Source: Mucilaginibacter psychrotolerans
Lineage (GTDB): Bacteria > Bacteroidota > Bacteroidia > Sphingobacteriales > Sphingobacteriaceae
DNA length: 64,000 nucleotides
NCBI RefSeq assembly: GCF_004519315.1
Contig: NZ_SOZE01000012.1
Location: 62,001 to 126,000, forward strand
Reading direction: 5' to 3'
Below, piece after piece: positions 49,321 to 59,600 of the stretch. The position numbers and the translations under genes were made by a program. Below the pieces are notes generated by a model that was not told where the DNA came from, made no database searches, and worked only from the letters and a program-made list of their open reading frames with translations. Position 1 is the first letter of the stretch, and every line of letters begins with the position of its first letter.

Positions 49321-50811
49321 ATGATCGATCTAAAAACATTTGAAGTTTGGTTTATTACCGGCAGCCAAAACTTATACGGAGAGGAAACCTTAAGGCAGGT
49401 TGCAGAGCATTCTAAACATATAGCCGCAGGACTTGACAGGGCAGGGCAGATACCAGTACGCGTAGTGTATAAACCTGTGGTAAAAAGCACCGAGGAGATA
49501 TACCAAACCCTACAGGAAGCCAACGTTGCGCCAAACTGTATCGGTATCATTACCTGGATGCACACCTTCTCGCCTGCCAAGATGTGGATACGTGGCTTAA
49601 ACATATTGCAGAAACCTATGCTGCACCTGCACACGCAATACAACCGCGATATCCCATGGAGCAGCATCGATATGGATTTCATGAACCTGAACCAAAGCGC
49701 CCACGGCGACCGCGAGTTCGGCTTTATGGTATCGCGCCTGCGCAAAAACCGCAAGGTGGTAGTTGGCCACTGGCAAGATAACGGTGTATTAGACGAGATA
49801 AACAGCTGGGCACGCGCTGCGGCAGGCTGGCACGATTGGCAGGGCGCAAAATTTGCCCGCTTTGGCGATAACATGCGCTTTGTGGCCGTTACTGATGGCG
49901 ACAAGGTAGAAGCCGAAACCAAATTCGGCTTCTCGGTAAATACTTACGGTATCGGCGACCTGGTGGCTGTAATTGATAGCATCAGCGAAGCAGAAGTAAC
50001 TGCCCTTACAGATGAATACGAAAGCTTGTACACCATGGATGCATCGCTGCTAAAAGGCGGCGCAGGCTACTCATCGGTTTACGAGGCGGCGAAAATAGAA
50101 CTGGGATTAAAGAAATTCTTGCAGGATGGCGGCTTTAAGGGATTTAGCGATACCTTCGAAGATTTGCACGGCATGGTGCAGTTGCCGGGCATAGCGTCGC
50201 AGCGTTTGATGGAAGCAGGCTACGGCTTTGCCGGCGAAGGCGACTGGAAAACGGCCGCGTTAGTGCGTGCTTTTAAAGTAATGGGCAGCGGCCTTGCAGG
50301 TGGCAACGCCTTTATGGAAGATTACACCTACCACTTCGACCCAAGCAACGAACTCGTTTTAGGATCGCACATGCTGGAGATAGATTCATCACTGGCCAGC
50401 GGCAAACCTGCACTGGAAGTACACCCGCTGGGCATAGGCGGCAAGGCCGACCCTGCGCGTTTGGTATTCAACGTGGCCGGTGGCAATGCACTGAATGCAT
50501 CGCTGATTGATATGGGCAACCGTTTCCGTTTGCTGGTGAACGAAGTAGTGGCTGTAGAGCCGGAGCACGACCTGCCTAAACTACCCGTGGCCCGTGTGCT
50601 TTGGAAACCCCTCCCCGATATGAAAACCGGCTGTGCAGCCTGGATATACGGCGGTGGCGCGCACCATACCGCTTACAGCCAGAATTTAAGTGCCGAACTA
50701 TTACAGGATTTTGCCGACATGGCGGGCATCGAGTTCCTGAGGATAGGTAAAGACACCACCATCGCCGGCTTCCGCAACGAACTGCGCTGGAACGAGGTAG
50801 CTTATAAATAA
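49321..50811 (+). CDS. araA: L-arabinose isomerase
   Basis: A 496-residue manganese enzyme that converts L-arabinose to L-ribulose. Start [18 protein letters not shown] is the AraA signature; further marks are [19 protein letters not shown] (about 77-95), [60 protein letters not shown] with the catalytic Glu, [11 protein letters not shown] and [11 protein letters not shown] (metal His). Length agrees with E. coli AraA. Fourth gene of the ara operon, followed by the symporter. Confidence 0.97.
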   Translation: MIDLKTFEVWFITGSQNLYGEETLRQVAEHSKHIAAGLDRAGQIPVRVVYKPVVKSTEEIYQTLQEANVAPNCIGIITWMHTFSPAKMWIRGLNILQKPMLHLHTQYNRDIPWSSIDMDFMNLNQSAHGDREFGFMVSRLRKNRKVVVGHWQDNGVLDEINSWARAAAGWHDWQGAKFARFGDNMRFVAVTDGDKVEAETKFGFSVNTYGIGDLVAVIDSISEAEVTALTDEYESLYTMDASLLKGGAGYSSVYEAAKIELGLKKFLQDGGFKGFSDTFEDLHGMVQLPGIASQRLMEAGYGFAGEGDWKTAALVRAFKVMGSGLAGGNAFMEDYTYHFDPSNELVLGSHMLEIDSSLASGKPALEVHPLGIGGKADPARLVFNVAGGNALNASLIDMGNRFRLLVNEVVAVEPEHDLPKLPVARVLWKPLPDMKTGCAAWIYGGGAHHTAYSQNLSAELLQDFADMAGIEFLRIGKDTTIAGFRNELRWNEVAYK

Positions 50812-50823
50812 CAACTATTTAAT

Positions 50824-50855
50824 GCAGGCAGTCCGGATGGGAACAGGCTGCCTGC
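50824..50855 (+). terminator. Hairpin between araA and the symporter
   Basis: GCAGGCAG (50824-50831) pairs with CTGCCTGC (50848-50855), 16-nt loop, followed only by TTTAT. It is more likely an attenuating or mRNA-stabilising stem than a full terminator because the transporter starts 33 bp later in the same direction. Confidence 0.55.
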
Positions 50856-50888
50856 TTTATCACAAACAATCAATATAAAACCCTAATT

Positions 50889-52595
50889 ATGAATAAATTC
50901 ACAACAATAGATTACGTTATCTTCGTTATCTATTTTATCGTAGTATCCGGCTACGGTTACTGGGTGTACAGCCGCAAAAAAGTAAAAGGCGTATCAGACA
51001 GTAAAGACTTTTTCCTGGCCGAAGGTTCGCTTACCTGGTGGGCTATCGGTGCATCGCTCATTGCATCAAACATTTCTGCCGAGCAATTTATCGGTACCAG
51101 CGGGCAGGGTTTTGCCGTAGGTTTGGCCGTTGCCGCATACGAATGGGTAGCTGCTATTGCGCTTATCATCGTAGCGGTATGGTTTATCCCCATATTCCTC
51201 AAGAACAAGATATTCACCATGCCGCAGTTTTTGCATGCCCGTTATAACGAAACGGTGAGCTTTATCATGGCCATTTTCTGGCTGCTGCTATACGTACTGG
51301 TGAATTTAACCTCTATTTTATACCTGGGTGCCCTGGCTATTAACAGCCTTGCCGGTGGCGGGTACTTGCATGAGATCATTATAGCCCTGGCCATTTTTGC
51401 CTTGTTCATTACGTTGGGCGGCATGAAGGTTATCGGCTTTACCGATGTAATTCAGGTATTGGTATTGGTTATAGGCGGGTTGGCTACAACCTATATAGCA
51501 CTTACTTTGGTGAGCCAGAAATTTGGCTTTGGCGAGGATGCTATTGCCGGTTTAAAGGCCATGTTTAAAGATGCCCCCGAGCATTTTAAAATGATAATGG
51601 CTAAACCTAAAGTGGATGCACCACAAGCCGAGATTACCAAGTATCTGGCCCTGCCTGGTATTGCCATGTATTTTGCCGGCCAGTGGATAGTAAACCTTAA
51701 CTACTGGGGCTGTAACCAATACATTACCCAACGCGCCCTGGGTGCCGATCTGAAAACTGCGCGTACCGGCATTCTGTTTGCAGGTTTAATGAAACTGGCC
51801 ATGCCTATCATCGTAGTATTACCGGGTATTGCTGCTTACGTATTATACAAAAATGGCGGGCTGCAACAGGAAATGAACTCCGGTGGTCATTTCAATTCAG
51901 ATAACGCCTATTCGGCCATCCTTGGCTTTTTACCTACGGGCTTAAAAGGGCTTTCTGTTGCTGCGCTTACAGCGGCAATTGTAGCTTCATTGGCGGGTAA
52001 AGCCAACAGTATCAGCACCATTTTCACGCTGGATATCTACAAAAAACACATCGACAAAGAGGCCAGCGAAAAGAAAATGGTTGTCACCGGCAAGATCGTT
52101 ATTATTGCGGCATTGGTGTTCTCTATCCTCCTCACCTGGAAAGACCTTTTAGGCATCAGTGGCGAGGGAGGTTTCACCTATATCCAAAAATATACAGGCT
52201 ACATCAGCCCGGGTATATTTGCCATATTCATCTTAGGTTTCTTTTGGAAACGCACTACCGGTGCAGCTGCCATAGCGGGTATCTTAACCAGTTTCGCCAT
52301 GTCGGTTTTGTTCAACAACTTCGCTCCTGCTTTATTCGGGCACGAAACCCTGTTGTACACTGCTTACCCTACCGGCGATGCAAAAGGCACCTGGCAAATT
52401 CCGTTCCTTATTTGTATGGGATGGTCGTTCTTCTTCACGGTTGTGGTGATGGCGGTTATCAGCCTTGCCGGGCCTAAAATAAACCCTAAAGCTTTAGATA
52501 TCCCTAGAAATATGTTTAAAGTTGATAAGGGCACACTTGCACTCATCATTGTAACACTCATGCTGCTTACCATGCTCTACGTTAAGTTCTGGTAA
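50889..52595 (+). CDS. Sodium/sugar symporter (SSS family), probable L-arabinose importer
   Basis: A 568-residue inner-membrane protein with about fourteen hydrophobic helices. SSS marks: FFLAEGSLTWWAIGASLIAS then NISAEQFIGTSGQGF (about 43-75), the sodium-site region, NYWGCNQYITQRALGA (about 275-290), GLKGLSVAALTAAIVASLAG (about 355-375) and GYISPGIFAIFILGFFWKRTTG. As the last gene of the araBD-GH27-araA cluster it is expected to take up L-arabinose (AraT-type), inferred from context. A terminator follows. Confidence 0.92.
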   Translation: MNKFTTIDYVIFVIYFIVVSGYGYWVYSRKKVKGVSDSKDFFLAEGSLTWWAIGASLIASNISAEQFIGTSGQGFAVGLAVAAYEWVAAIALIIVAVWFIPIFLKNKIFTMPQFLHARYNETVSFIMAIFWLLLYVLVNLTSILYLGALAINSLAGGGYLHEIIIALAIFALFITLGGMKVIGFTDVIQVLVLVIGGLATTYIALTLVSQKFGFGEDAIAGLKAMFKDAPEHFKMIMAKPKVDAPQAEITKYLALPGIAMYFAGQWIVNLNYWGCNQYITQRALGADLKTARTGILFAGLMKLAMPIIVVLPGIAAYVLYKNGGLQQEMNSGGHFNSDNAYSAILGFLPTGLKGLSVAALTAAIVASLAGKANSISTIFTLDIYKKHIDKEASEKKMVVTGKIVIIAALVFSILLTWKDLLGISGEGGFTYIQKYTGYISPGIFAIFILGFFWKRTTGAAAIAGILTSFAMSVLFNNFAPALFGHETLLYTAYPTGDAKGTWQIPFLICMGWSFFFTVVVMAVISLAGPKINPKALDIPRNMFKVDKGTLALIIVTLMLLTMLYVKFW

Positions 52596-52637
52596 GACTT
52601 AAAAATGTCTCTCCTCAGTAATAAATGGTAATATATC

Positions 52638-52681
52638 GAAAGGCTGATTCGGGCGCCCGCCCGACAGCCTTTCACTTTTTT
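52638..52681 (+). terminator. Intrinsic terminator of the ara operon
   Basis: GAAAGGCT (52638-52645) pairs with AGCCTTTC (52666-52673), with an inner GGGCG/CGCCC stem, then CAC and six T (52676-52681). It lies 43 bp after the symporter stop. Confidence 0.85.
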
Positions 52682-52734
52682 ACGGCAATTTTGAGCAGCG
52701 ATGATTTAATACAAGTTAACAAACCCGGCATACT

Positions 52735-55611
52735 ATGAGAACAAAAACGGCTTTTAAATTTATACTTTTTGTGTGTATGGCTGCTTTAGCGCACACGGCT
52801 ACGGCACAACAAAAAAGGTATATACCCGATGCGTTAACCTGCGAGCACTATGCGAATCCCTTAGGTGTAGATATACAAACTCCTGCTTTAAGCTGGATAA
52901 TTAAATCCTTATCGCCTGCTGCAAGGGGCATGCACCAAACAGCTTACCAGCTGCTGGTCACAGCATCCGAAAAAAACCTTAAAGCAGATAAAGGCGACGT
53001 TTGGAACTCGGGCAAAATCGCGTCCGACCAAATGAACCAAGTAACTTATTCGGGTAAGCAGCTGCTATCGGGACGAAAGTACTGGTGGAAAGTACGTATC
53101 TGGGACGAAAAAGGCCAGGCATCTGACTGGAGCGCAGCCGCATTTTGGGTAATGGGCATTTTGACTGATAAAGAATGGCGTGCCGACTGGATATCTGCCA
53201 CAGGTGCAGAAAAGTATGCCCATGAGTATAAATCAGCAAAAACTGATTTTAACTTAAAACGCGACCTGCCGGAATTTCGGGCCAATAAACCGTCCCCTAC
53301 GGATCTCAATTTTTCGTCGATGTTGGTGCGTAAGGCATTCCGGGTAAAGCCGGCCCTCACCCGCGCGGTTATTAACATCAGCGGACTTGGCCAGTACGAA
53401 CTAAGTGTTAACGGCAAAAAGGTGGGCGATCAGGTACTTTCGCCGGGATGGTCTGATTATCGTAAAACGGTACTTTATGATACTTACGATATCACCGGCC
53501 AGCTAAAAAGTGGCGCAAACGCAATAGGTATTATGCTGAGCAACGGCATGTATAACATCACGCCCGATTCTGTGCGGTATGTGAAATTCCTGACCTCCTA
53601 CGGGCCGCTGAAAGTAATAGCCTCCCTAAAATTGGACTATGCCGACGGATCGGTACAGGTTATCGGAACAGATAAGTCCTGGAAGGTATCGCCGGGGCCT
53701 GTAACCTATTCAAACCTTTTTGGTGGCGAGGATTACGATGCCCGTTTAGAACCCGCCGGATGGAACACCGCCTGGTTTAAAAAAGCCAATAGCTGGGCTA
53801 ATGCTATCATTTGCCCCGCGCCGGGTGGAGCGTTAAAAGGCTTATCCTGTGCTGCCCCGCCTATAAAAGTGATAGAAAGCCTTAACCCCGTAAAAGTAAC
53901 AAAGCTAAGGCCCAACCTTTGGGTGTACGACCTGGGGCAGAATGCGTCTGTGATGCCTAAAATTACAGTAAAAGGTGCTAAAGGCGCGTTCGTGCGTATT
54001 ATCCCATCAGAACTGTTGGCGGCTGATGGAACCGTTGACCGCAGCTCGGCTACGCAAGACGGTGTTCGCCCGGCCTGGTGGCAATACACTTTGGCATCAG
54101 ATCGGCCTGAAAAATGGTTCCCCAAGTTTTTTTACCAGGGAGGCCGTTATTTACAAGTAGAATTGCATCCCGCTCCCGGCGATAATGCACTACCTGTAAT
54201 CGAGACACTACAAGGCGAGGTGGTACATTCCTCCGCAACACCTATCGGTAGTTTCTCCTGCTCCAATGAGTTGTTCAACCGCATATATGCACTGGTAAGG
54301 TGGGCGCAGCGGAGCAATATGATGAGCATTATGACCGATTGCCCGCACCGCGAAAAACAAGGATGGCTGGAAGAGTGCCACCTGAACGGACCTGCCCTGC
54401 GTTACAATTTTGATATGGCGCCACTGTTTCGTAAAGTGATGAACGATATGAACGACAGCCAGTTGAGCAGCGGCCTTGTACCCAATATTGCACCGGAATT
54501 TTTCCACGCCAGTGCCGATCCAAACAACGCCTTCAGAAACTCTCCCGAATGGGGAAGTTCGTTCATCATCGTCCCCTGGCAACAGTATCTCTTTTCGGGC
54601 GATATCTCGTTAATGCGCACTTATTTTCCAAACATGAAACGCTACGTGGCTTTCCTGGAGTCGACCACAAAAGACCATATTTTGCAAACAGGCCTTGGCG
54701 ATTGGTACGATATTGGGCCTAAGCCCGCATGGGGCTCTCAGCTAACGCCCGAGAGTTTTACGGCAACCGCCATCTATTTTTATGACAATCAGATCATGGC
54801 AAAAATGGCTGCCCTTTTAGGCATGCAGGCGGATGCAGAAACTTACGCCCGAAAGGCAGAGACCATCAGGCTGGCTTTTAATAAAGCCTATTTTAAGGCA
54901 GAAACCAATAGCTATGCAACAGGGTCGAATACCACGTATGCCATGCCGCTATACCTTCATATTGCCGACCCTGAAAACAGAAACGCCCTAACTAAAAACC
55001 TGGTTGCCGATATCCGTAAACAGGGTAACTCATTTAATTCTGGCGAGGTTGGCTACCGGTATCTGTTAGGAGCACTGTCTGACGAAGGCAGCTCCGATGT
55101 ACTTTATGATATGAACAACCAATCGGACAGGCCCGGTTATGGTTACCAGTTAAAAATGGGCGCAACGGCCCTAACCGAGAAATGGGATGCGGGCGTAGGG
55201 AGCTTTGGGTCGCAAAACCATTTTATGTCGGGCGAGATAAGCCAATGGTTTTTTGAAGGCCTTGCAGGGATAGGCGCTGACGAAAGCGGTGCCGGTTTTA
55301 GAAAGATCATCATCAAACCTGCCGTTGTGGGCGACTTGAAGTGGGTTAAGGGAAGCTATCGAACCGTAAGCGGTATTATCTATACCAACTGGGAGCGCCA
55401 GGCCAACCAATTTTCGTTAAAAGTGACGATCCCTCCAAATACAGAAGCGACCATTTACTTACCGGCAGTAAGTACGCAAACGGTTAATGAAAGCGGCAAA
55501 CCGGTTGGTGATGCGAAGGGCATCAAATTCATCAAATATGAAAACGGGCTGGCGGTTTATGAATTAGCATCCGGCAGCTATCATTTTCAATCGATACTTC
55601 AAAAGCTATAA
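52735..55611 (+). CDS. Secreted GH78 alpha-L-rhamnosidase
   Basis: A 958-residue exported enzyme: signal peptide (1-24, ending TATAQ), Ig-like domain starting PDALTCEHYANPLGVDIQTP, carbohydrate-binding N-domain (about 185-350, GLGQYELSVNGKKVGDQVLSPGW in part), then the (alpha/alpha)6 catalytic domain with SIMTDCPHREKQGWLEECHL (about 530-550), which holds the general-acid Glu, and NHFMSGEISQWFFEGLAGI near 830, plus a C-terminal sandwich. It removes terminal alpha-L-rhamnose by inversion. It sits right after the ara operon but behind its terminator. Together with GH106 at 3438 it suggests use of rhamnogalacturonan or similar arabinose/rhamnose-rich glycans. Confidence 0.93.
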   Translation: MRTKTAFKFILFVCMAALAHTATAQQKRYIPDALTCEHYANPLGVDIQTPALSWIIKSLSPAARGMHQTAYQLLVTASEKNLKADKGDVWNSGKIASDQMNQVTYSGKQLLSGRKYWWKVRIWDEKGQASDWSAAAFWVMGILTDKEWRADWISATGAEKYAHEYKSAKTDFNLKRDLPEFRANKPSPTDLNFSSMLVRKAFRVKPALTRAVINISGLGQYELSVNGKKVGDQVLSPGWSDYRKTVLYDTYDITGQLKSGANAIGIMLSNGMYNITPDSVRYVKFLTSYGPLKVIASLKLDYADGSVQVIGTDKSWKVSPGPVTYSNLFGGEDYDARLEPAGWNTAWFKKANSWANAIICPAPGGALKGLSCAAPPIKVIESLNPVKVTKLRPNLWVYDLGQNASVMPKITVKGAKGAFVRIIPSELLAADGTVDRSSATQDGVRPAWWQYTLASDRPEKWFPKFFYQGGRYLQVELHPAPGDNALPVIETLQGEVVHSSATPIGSFSCSNELFNRIYALVRWAQRSNMMSIMTDCPHREKQGWLEECHLNGPALRYNFDMAPLFRKVMNDMNDSQLSSGLVPNIAPEFFHASADPNNAFRNSPEWGSSFIIVPWQQYLFSGDISLMRTYFPNMKRYVAFLESTTKDHILQTGLGDWYDIGPKPAWGSQLTPESFTATAIYFYDNQIMAKMAALLGMQADAETYARKAETIRLAFNKAYFKAETNSYATGSNTTYAMPLYLHIADPENRNALTKNLVADIRKQGNSFNSGEVGYRYLLGALSDEGSSDVLYDMNNQSDRPGYGYQLKMGATALTEKWDAGVGSFGSQNHFMSGEISQWFFEGLAGIGADESGAGFRKIIIKPAVVGDLKWVKGSYRTVSGIIYTNWERQANQFSLKVTIPPNTEATIYLPAVSTQTVNESGKPVGDAKGIKFIKYENGLAVYELASGSYHFQSILQKL

Positions 55612-55693
55612 CAGCAAAAAAGAATGATTGGACCCGTTTTGGTAGGGTATTTAAATGCCTCACCTGAGTAGCCCCCTTCCTGGTTAAGCCATG

Positions 55694-56542
55694 CTACAGT
55701 TTATTACTGTTTAAAACCGGGTTTTGGCTGGCGTTTACCTGGTAGGTAAAAATTTGGTAGTTGTCGTCAATTTCTACTATGCGGTAACCCTTATAATCGG
55801 TACCCCAGTCGCCGCCGATATGCGAATCGAAAAAATGCGGGAACTTGTTACCCGTGTACCTAACGCCATCCAGCAAGTGGTCGTGCCCGTGGAATGCAGC
55901 CTTTACATTTGGGTAGCTGTGCAGCAGCTCAACGGTATCCGGGCAATCCAGGAAGCCCTCGCCTTTAAGCCATTTTACCGGCGGGATGTGCAGCACCACA
56001 AAAACGATTTTCCTGGTTGCAAACTTATCTAGTGAGGCTTCGATGAAGGCATTGTCGGGACAAACGTATGTGCCTTTGTTATCGGCCGTATTAGCGAGGA
56101 TGAAGGCTATGTCGCCATGCTCAACGGTGTATTTATCTTCGTAGCTAAAGGTATTTTTCCAGATAGCGGTATCCGCAAAATCGTGGTTGCCGGGAATGGT
56201 GTGGTAAGGCACATCCAGCTTATCCAGGTATTTGGCCTTGATTTCGGGGAGCAGATCAGGTCGGTTATGTACCAGATCGCCATTCACAATAACCATATCC
56301 AGGTGGTTTTTGGCATGGTCGGCATTGAGCCACCTGATCATGTTGGCAGTATTTTCGGGGTAAGGGGTACCCTGCTGGCCGTAATGGATGTCAGATGCCA
56401 GTGCAAAGCGCAACCTCGGCTTTGCCTTTGCAAAGCTTTTGTACGCATTGCCAGGGTTAGCAAAACTATTTACGGCGGGTAACAAGGTAAGGCCTGCCAA
56501 AGCGGTTAATCCTGTGCCGATAAATTCTCTGCGGTTGCTCAT
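55694..56542 (-). CDS. Tat-exported calcineurin-like metallophosphoesterase
   Basis: A 282-residue enzyme with N-terminal twin-arginine signal (SNRREFIGTGLTALAGLTLL). All metal-site motifs are present in order: ALASDIHYGQ (D-x-H), VIVNGDLVHNRPD (GD), HTIPGNHDFADT (GNHD), VLHIPPVKW (H) and AAFHGHDHLLDG (GH-x-H). Substrate is not predictable; relatives include phosphodiesterases and nucleotidases. It is monocistronic and convergent with GH78. Confidence 0.92.
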   Translation of the reverse strand: MSNRREFIGTGLTALAGLTLLPAVNSFANPGNAYKSFAKAKPRLRFALASDIHYGQQGTPYPENTANMIRWLNADHAKNHLDMVIVNGDLVHNRPDLLPEIKAKYLDKLDVPYHTIPGNHDFADTAIWKNTFSYEDKYTVEHGDIAFILANTADNKGTYVCPDNAFIEASLDKFATRKIVFVVLHIPPVKWLKGEGFLDCPDTVELLHSYPNVKAAFHGHDHLLDGVRYTGNKFPHFFDSHIGGDWGTDYKGYRIVEIDDNYQIFTYQVNASQNPVLNSNKL

Positions 56543-56611
56543 TGTTTTTGCGGTAAAAATAGGATGCCTGTATTAAATCAGCATTAAATAACGGCTTTAT
56601 TTTAACAGCTT

Positions 56612-56656
56612 AACCCAAAAAAACAAAGCCCTCAGAAATTAAATCTGAAGGCTTTG
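56612..56656 (-). terminator. Intrinsic terminator of the giant repeat protein gene
   Basis: CAAAGCC-C-TCAGA (56624-56636) pairs with TCTGA-A-GGCTTTG (56644-56656), one mismatch, 7-nt loop. On the minus strand it is followed by GTTTTTTTGGG (complement of the A-run at 56616-56622). It lies 22 bp after the stop at 56678. Confidence 0.85.
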
Positions 56657-56677
56657 CGTCTGGCTGGTAATTGTGAT

Positions 56678-59600
56678 TTACTTAATAATAGTAATATTCC
56701 CCGAGCGTATGCCCTGCCCGTGTTTTAGGTCGATAATGTAATAATAAACATCCGGCTGTAGGGTGCGGCCGTTGAAGGTGCCGTCCCAAGGGGTGCCGTA
56801 CCCTATCGAATTGAACACCTGCTGCCCACCGCGGTTGAAAATCTTCACGGTACAATCGGGGTACAGATTTATGTTAGGCAATATCCAGGTATCGTTTATA
56901 CCATCGCCATTAGGCGTAAACACATTTGGCAGCGTAGTAGCGAACGAAGCGCGCGTTACAATAATGTTGTAACGTTTCACGGCATTGCCATCTTCAGCAG
57001 TCACCACAACAAATATCTGGTTAGGTCCATCGGCCAGCACTATATCGCCAGATGAAGATCCGCTTGGCACGGACACGCCGTTTACCTCTATTTTGGCATT
57101 CGGCTCGCTTACAATGCCCACCACATTGGTTTTGCTAACGCTACTCAGCACAGTAGCTGTATAGTAATAGGTGCCGCTTCTGAATATCGGGCTTAGTTCT
57201 CCCTGGGTAAGGAACATATTGGTTAAGCTGGCATCGGTAGATGGTGGTTTAACTTCGCGCGTTACCACTATCGAATACTTATTGGGTGTACCATCGGCGG
57301 CGGTAACCACTACGTTTATCGTATTCGACCCCACAATCAAGGGGATATTTTGCGATGCAGATCCACTGGCTACAGGCGTGCCATTAACGGTAATAGAAGC
57401 AGTAGCATCGCCAGGCGTAGGCGTAATTTTTACAAAATCGTTTGTGTACGGTACCGTAACGTTGTAGTTAGTGATTGCGGATGAGAAAACCGGCGACAAG
57501 GTACCCTCGCTTAGCACCAGGCTGCCCAGGGTAGCATTGTTGGATGACGCTCTGATGATATCAACATAATAGGTTTTTTGGTTAGTACCATCCATAGCGG
57601 TTACCGTTACCGCTATTTTGTTATGGCCTACCACTAATGGCGCAACTGCCGATGGGATGCCGTTTGGTAATAACTGCCCCAGCGTACTTATTGTTGCATT
57701 TGCATCGTTTGCTGTTGCTGTAATGGTTGCCGATGTAGTTGCATTGCTAACATTAACCTGGTAGTTGGTTTCGCCTGCCGAAAAAGCCCGGTCAAGTGGG
57801 CCCACACTGGTAGAGAGGGCCGAGAGATCGGCATCAGACGATTTTAGCCTGGTAACCAAAACCGTATAGGTATTCTCTTTTGCGCCGTTTTGGGCGGTAA
57901 CAACTACTTTAACGGGATTTTCCCCTAAGGCCAAGGGCAATAAAGCCGATTGCGTACCGCTGGCAACTGCAGCGCCGTTAACCGTTACTTTTGCGGTAGC
58001 ATCGGCAGTAACCGGTGTAAACTTAATCCCTGTAACCTGGTATATCACAAATACCTGGTAGTTCATCGTGGTACGTGTAAACGCTGGCGAAAGGGTACCG
58101 GTGGATTCGGGTATCAGGTTAGCCAAATCGGCGTTGGCTGATGCTTCGCGGGTAGCTACGATGGTATAGGTTTGCTGCGTACCGTTCTGGGCAGTTACCA
58201 CTACGGTAATGGTATTGGTTCCCACATTCAGCGGAACGGTGTTGGATGCCGCGCCCGAAGCAACCGTTGTGCCATTTACTTTAACGGTAGCAGTGGCATC
58301 GCTGGTGTTGGGCGTTATGGTAATACCGGCATCAGCATTGCTCACCGTGGTGGTATAGCTGGTTGTACCCGCAGCAAAAGTCGGGCTCAATGTGCCTGCG
58401 CTCAGGGTTATGCCCGCCAGATCTGCATTGGCAGATGGCAGCCTGGAAAGCGACACGGTATAGGTTTTGGTGTTACCACCCTGGGCCTTCACTACTACCG
58501 AAATGCTATTGGCGCCCACGTTCAGCGGAATATCGGGCGAAGCCGTGCCGCTGGCTACAGTTATACCGTTAACTGTAACCGTGGAAGTAGCATCGCTGGT
58601 GGTTGGGGTTATCTTTATAGTGCTTATCGCATTGGCCACCGTTGCAACGGTATAAGCCGTAGTGCCTGCGGCAAAAATGGGGTTTATTGGGCCTGCGTTG
58701 GTGCTTAACCCGACAAGATCGGCGTTAGCAGAAGCCGCACGGGTAACGGCTATTGTGTACGTATTGGTGGCCCCGTTTTGTGCTGTAACAATCGCGGTAA
58801 TGGTGTTGGTGCCAACGGTAATATTAATTGGTGCCGATGCCGCGCCACTCACCACGCTCACGTTATTCACCTTAACGGTGGCTGTTACATCTGCTACGGT
58901 AGGCGTTACGGTAACGCTGGTAACGGCATTGCCCACTGCATCGGTATAATCATTTATGCCCGATTGGAAAGTAGGCGTAAGCGTGCCGTTGCTTATCGTC
59001 AGATTGCTCAGGTCGTTTTCTGATGATAACGCCCGGTTTACGATGACGGTGTAGGTTTTTACAGTTACGCCATCCTGTGCAGTAACAACTGTGTTGATGA
59101 AGTTGTTGCCAACGTTCAGGAAAATCGGTACCGATGCTGCATTGTTGGTGGCAGGCGTGCCGTTAATGGTTATGGTTGCTGTGTTATCGGCCAAAACCGG
59201 CGTCAGCCTTAAGCTGGTAACGTTATTGGTAACCAACATGGTGTAGCCAAATATGTTCGACCCGAACGATGGGCTGTAGTTGCCCGTACTTACCCCCAGC
59301 GCGCTCAAGAACGCATTTAATGAAGGCGCACGTGTTATCGTTACCGTATAAGTTTGGGTTGATATACCATCCTGCGCGGTAACTGTGGTGGTTATTACGT
59401 TTGGCCCAACAACCAGGTTTATTGCGCCTGATGCGCTGCCGCTGGTAACGGTTGTTCCATTTACTTTAACCGTGGCGTTTGGTTCGTTCACCGTAGGCGT
59501 AAGTGTAACAGAAGTTACGGCATTGCTTACTGATGCGGTATAGCCAGTAGTTGCCGAAGCAAAAGTTGGCGTTAGGGTGCCCGCGCTTATGGCAATGTTA

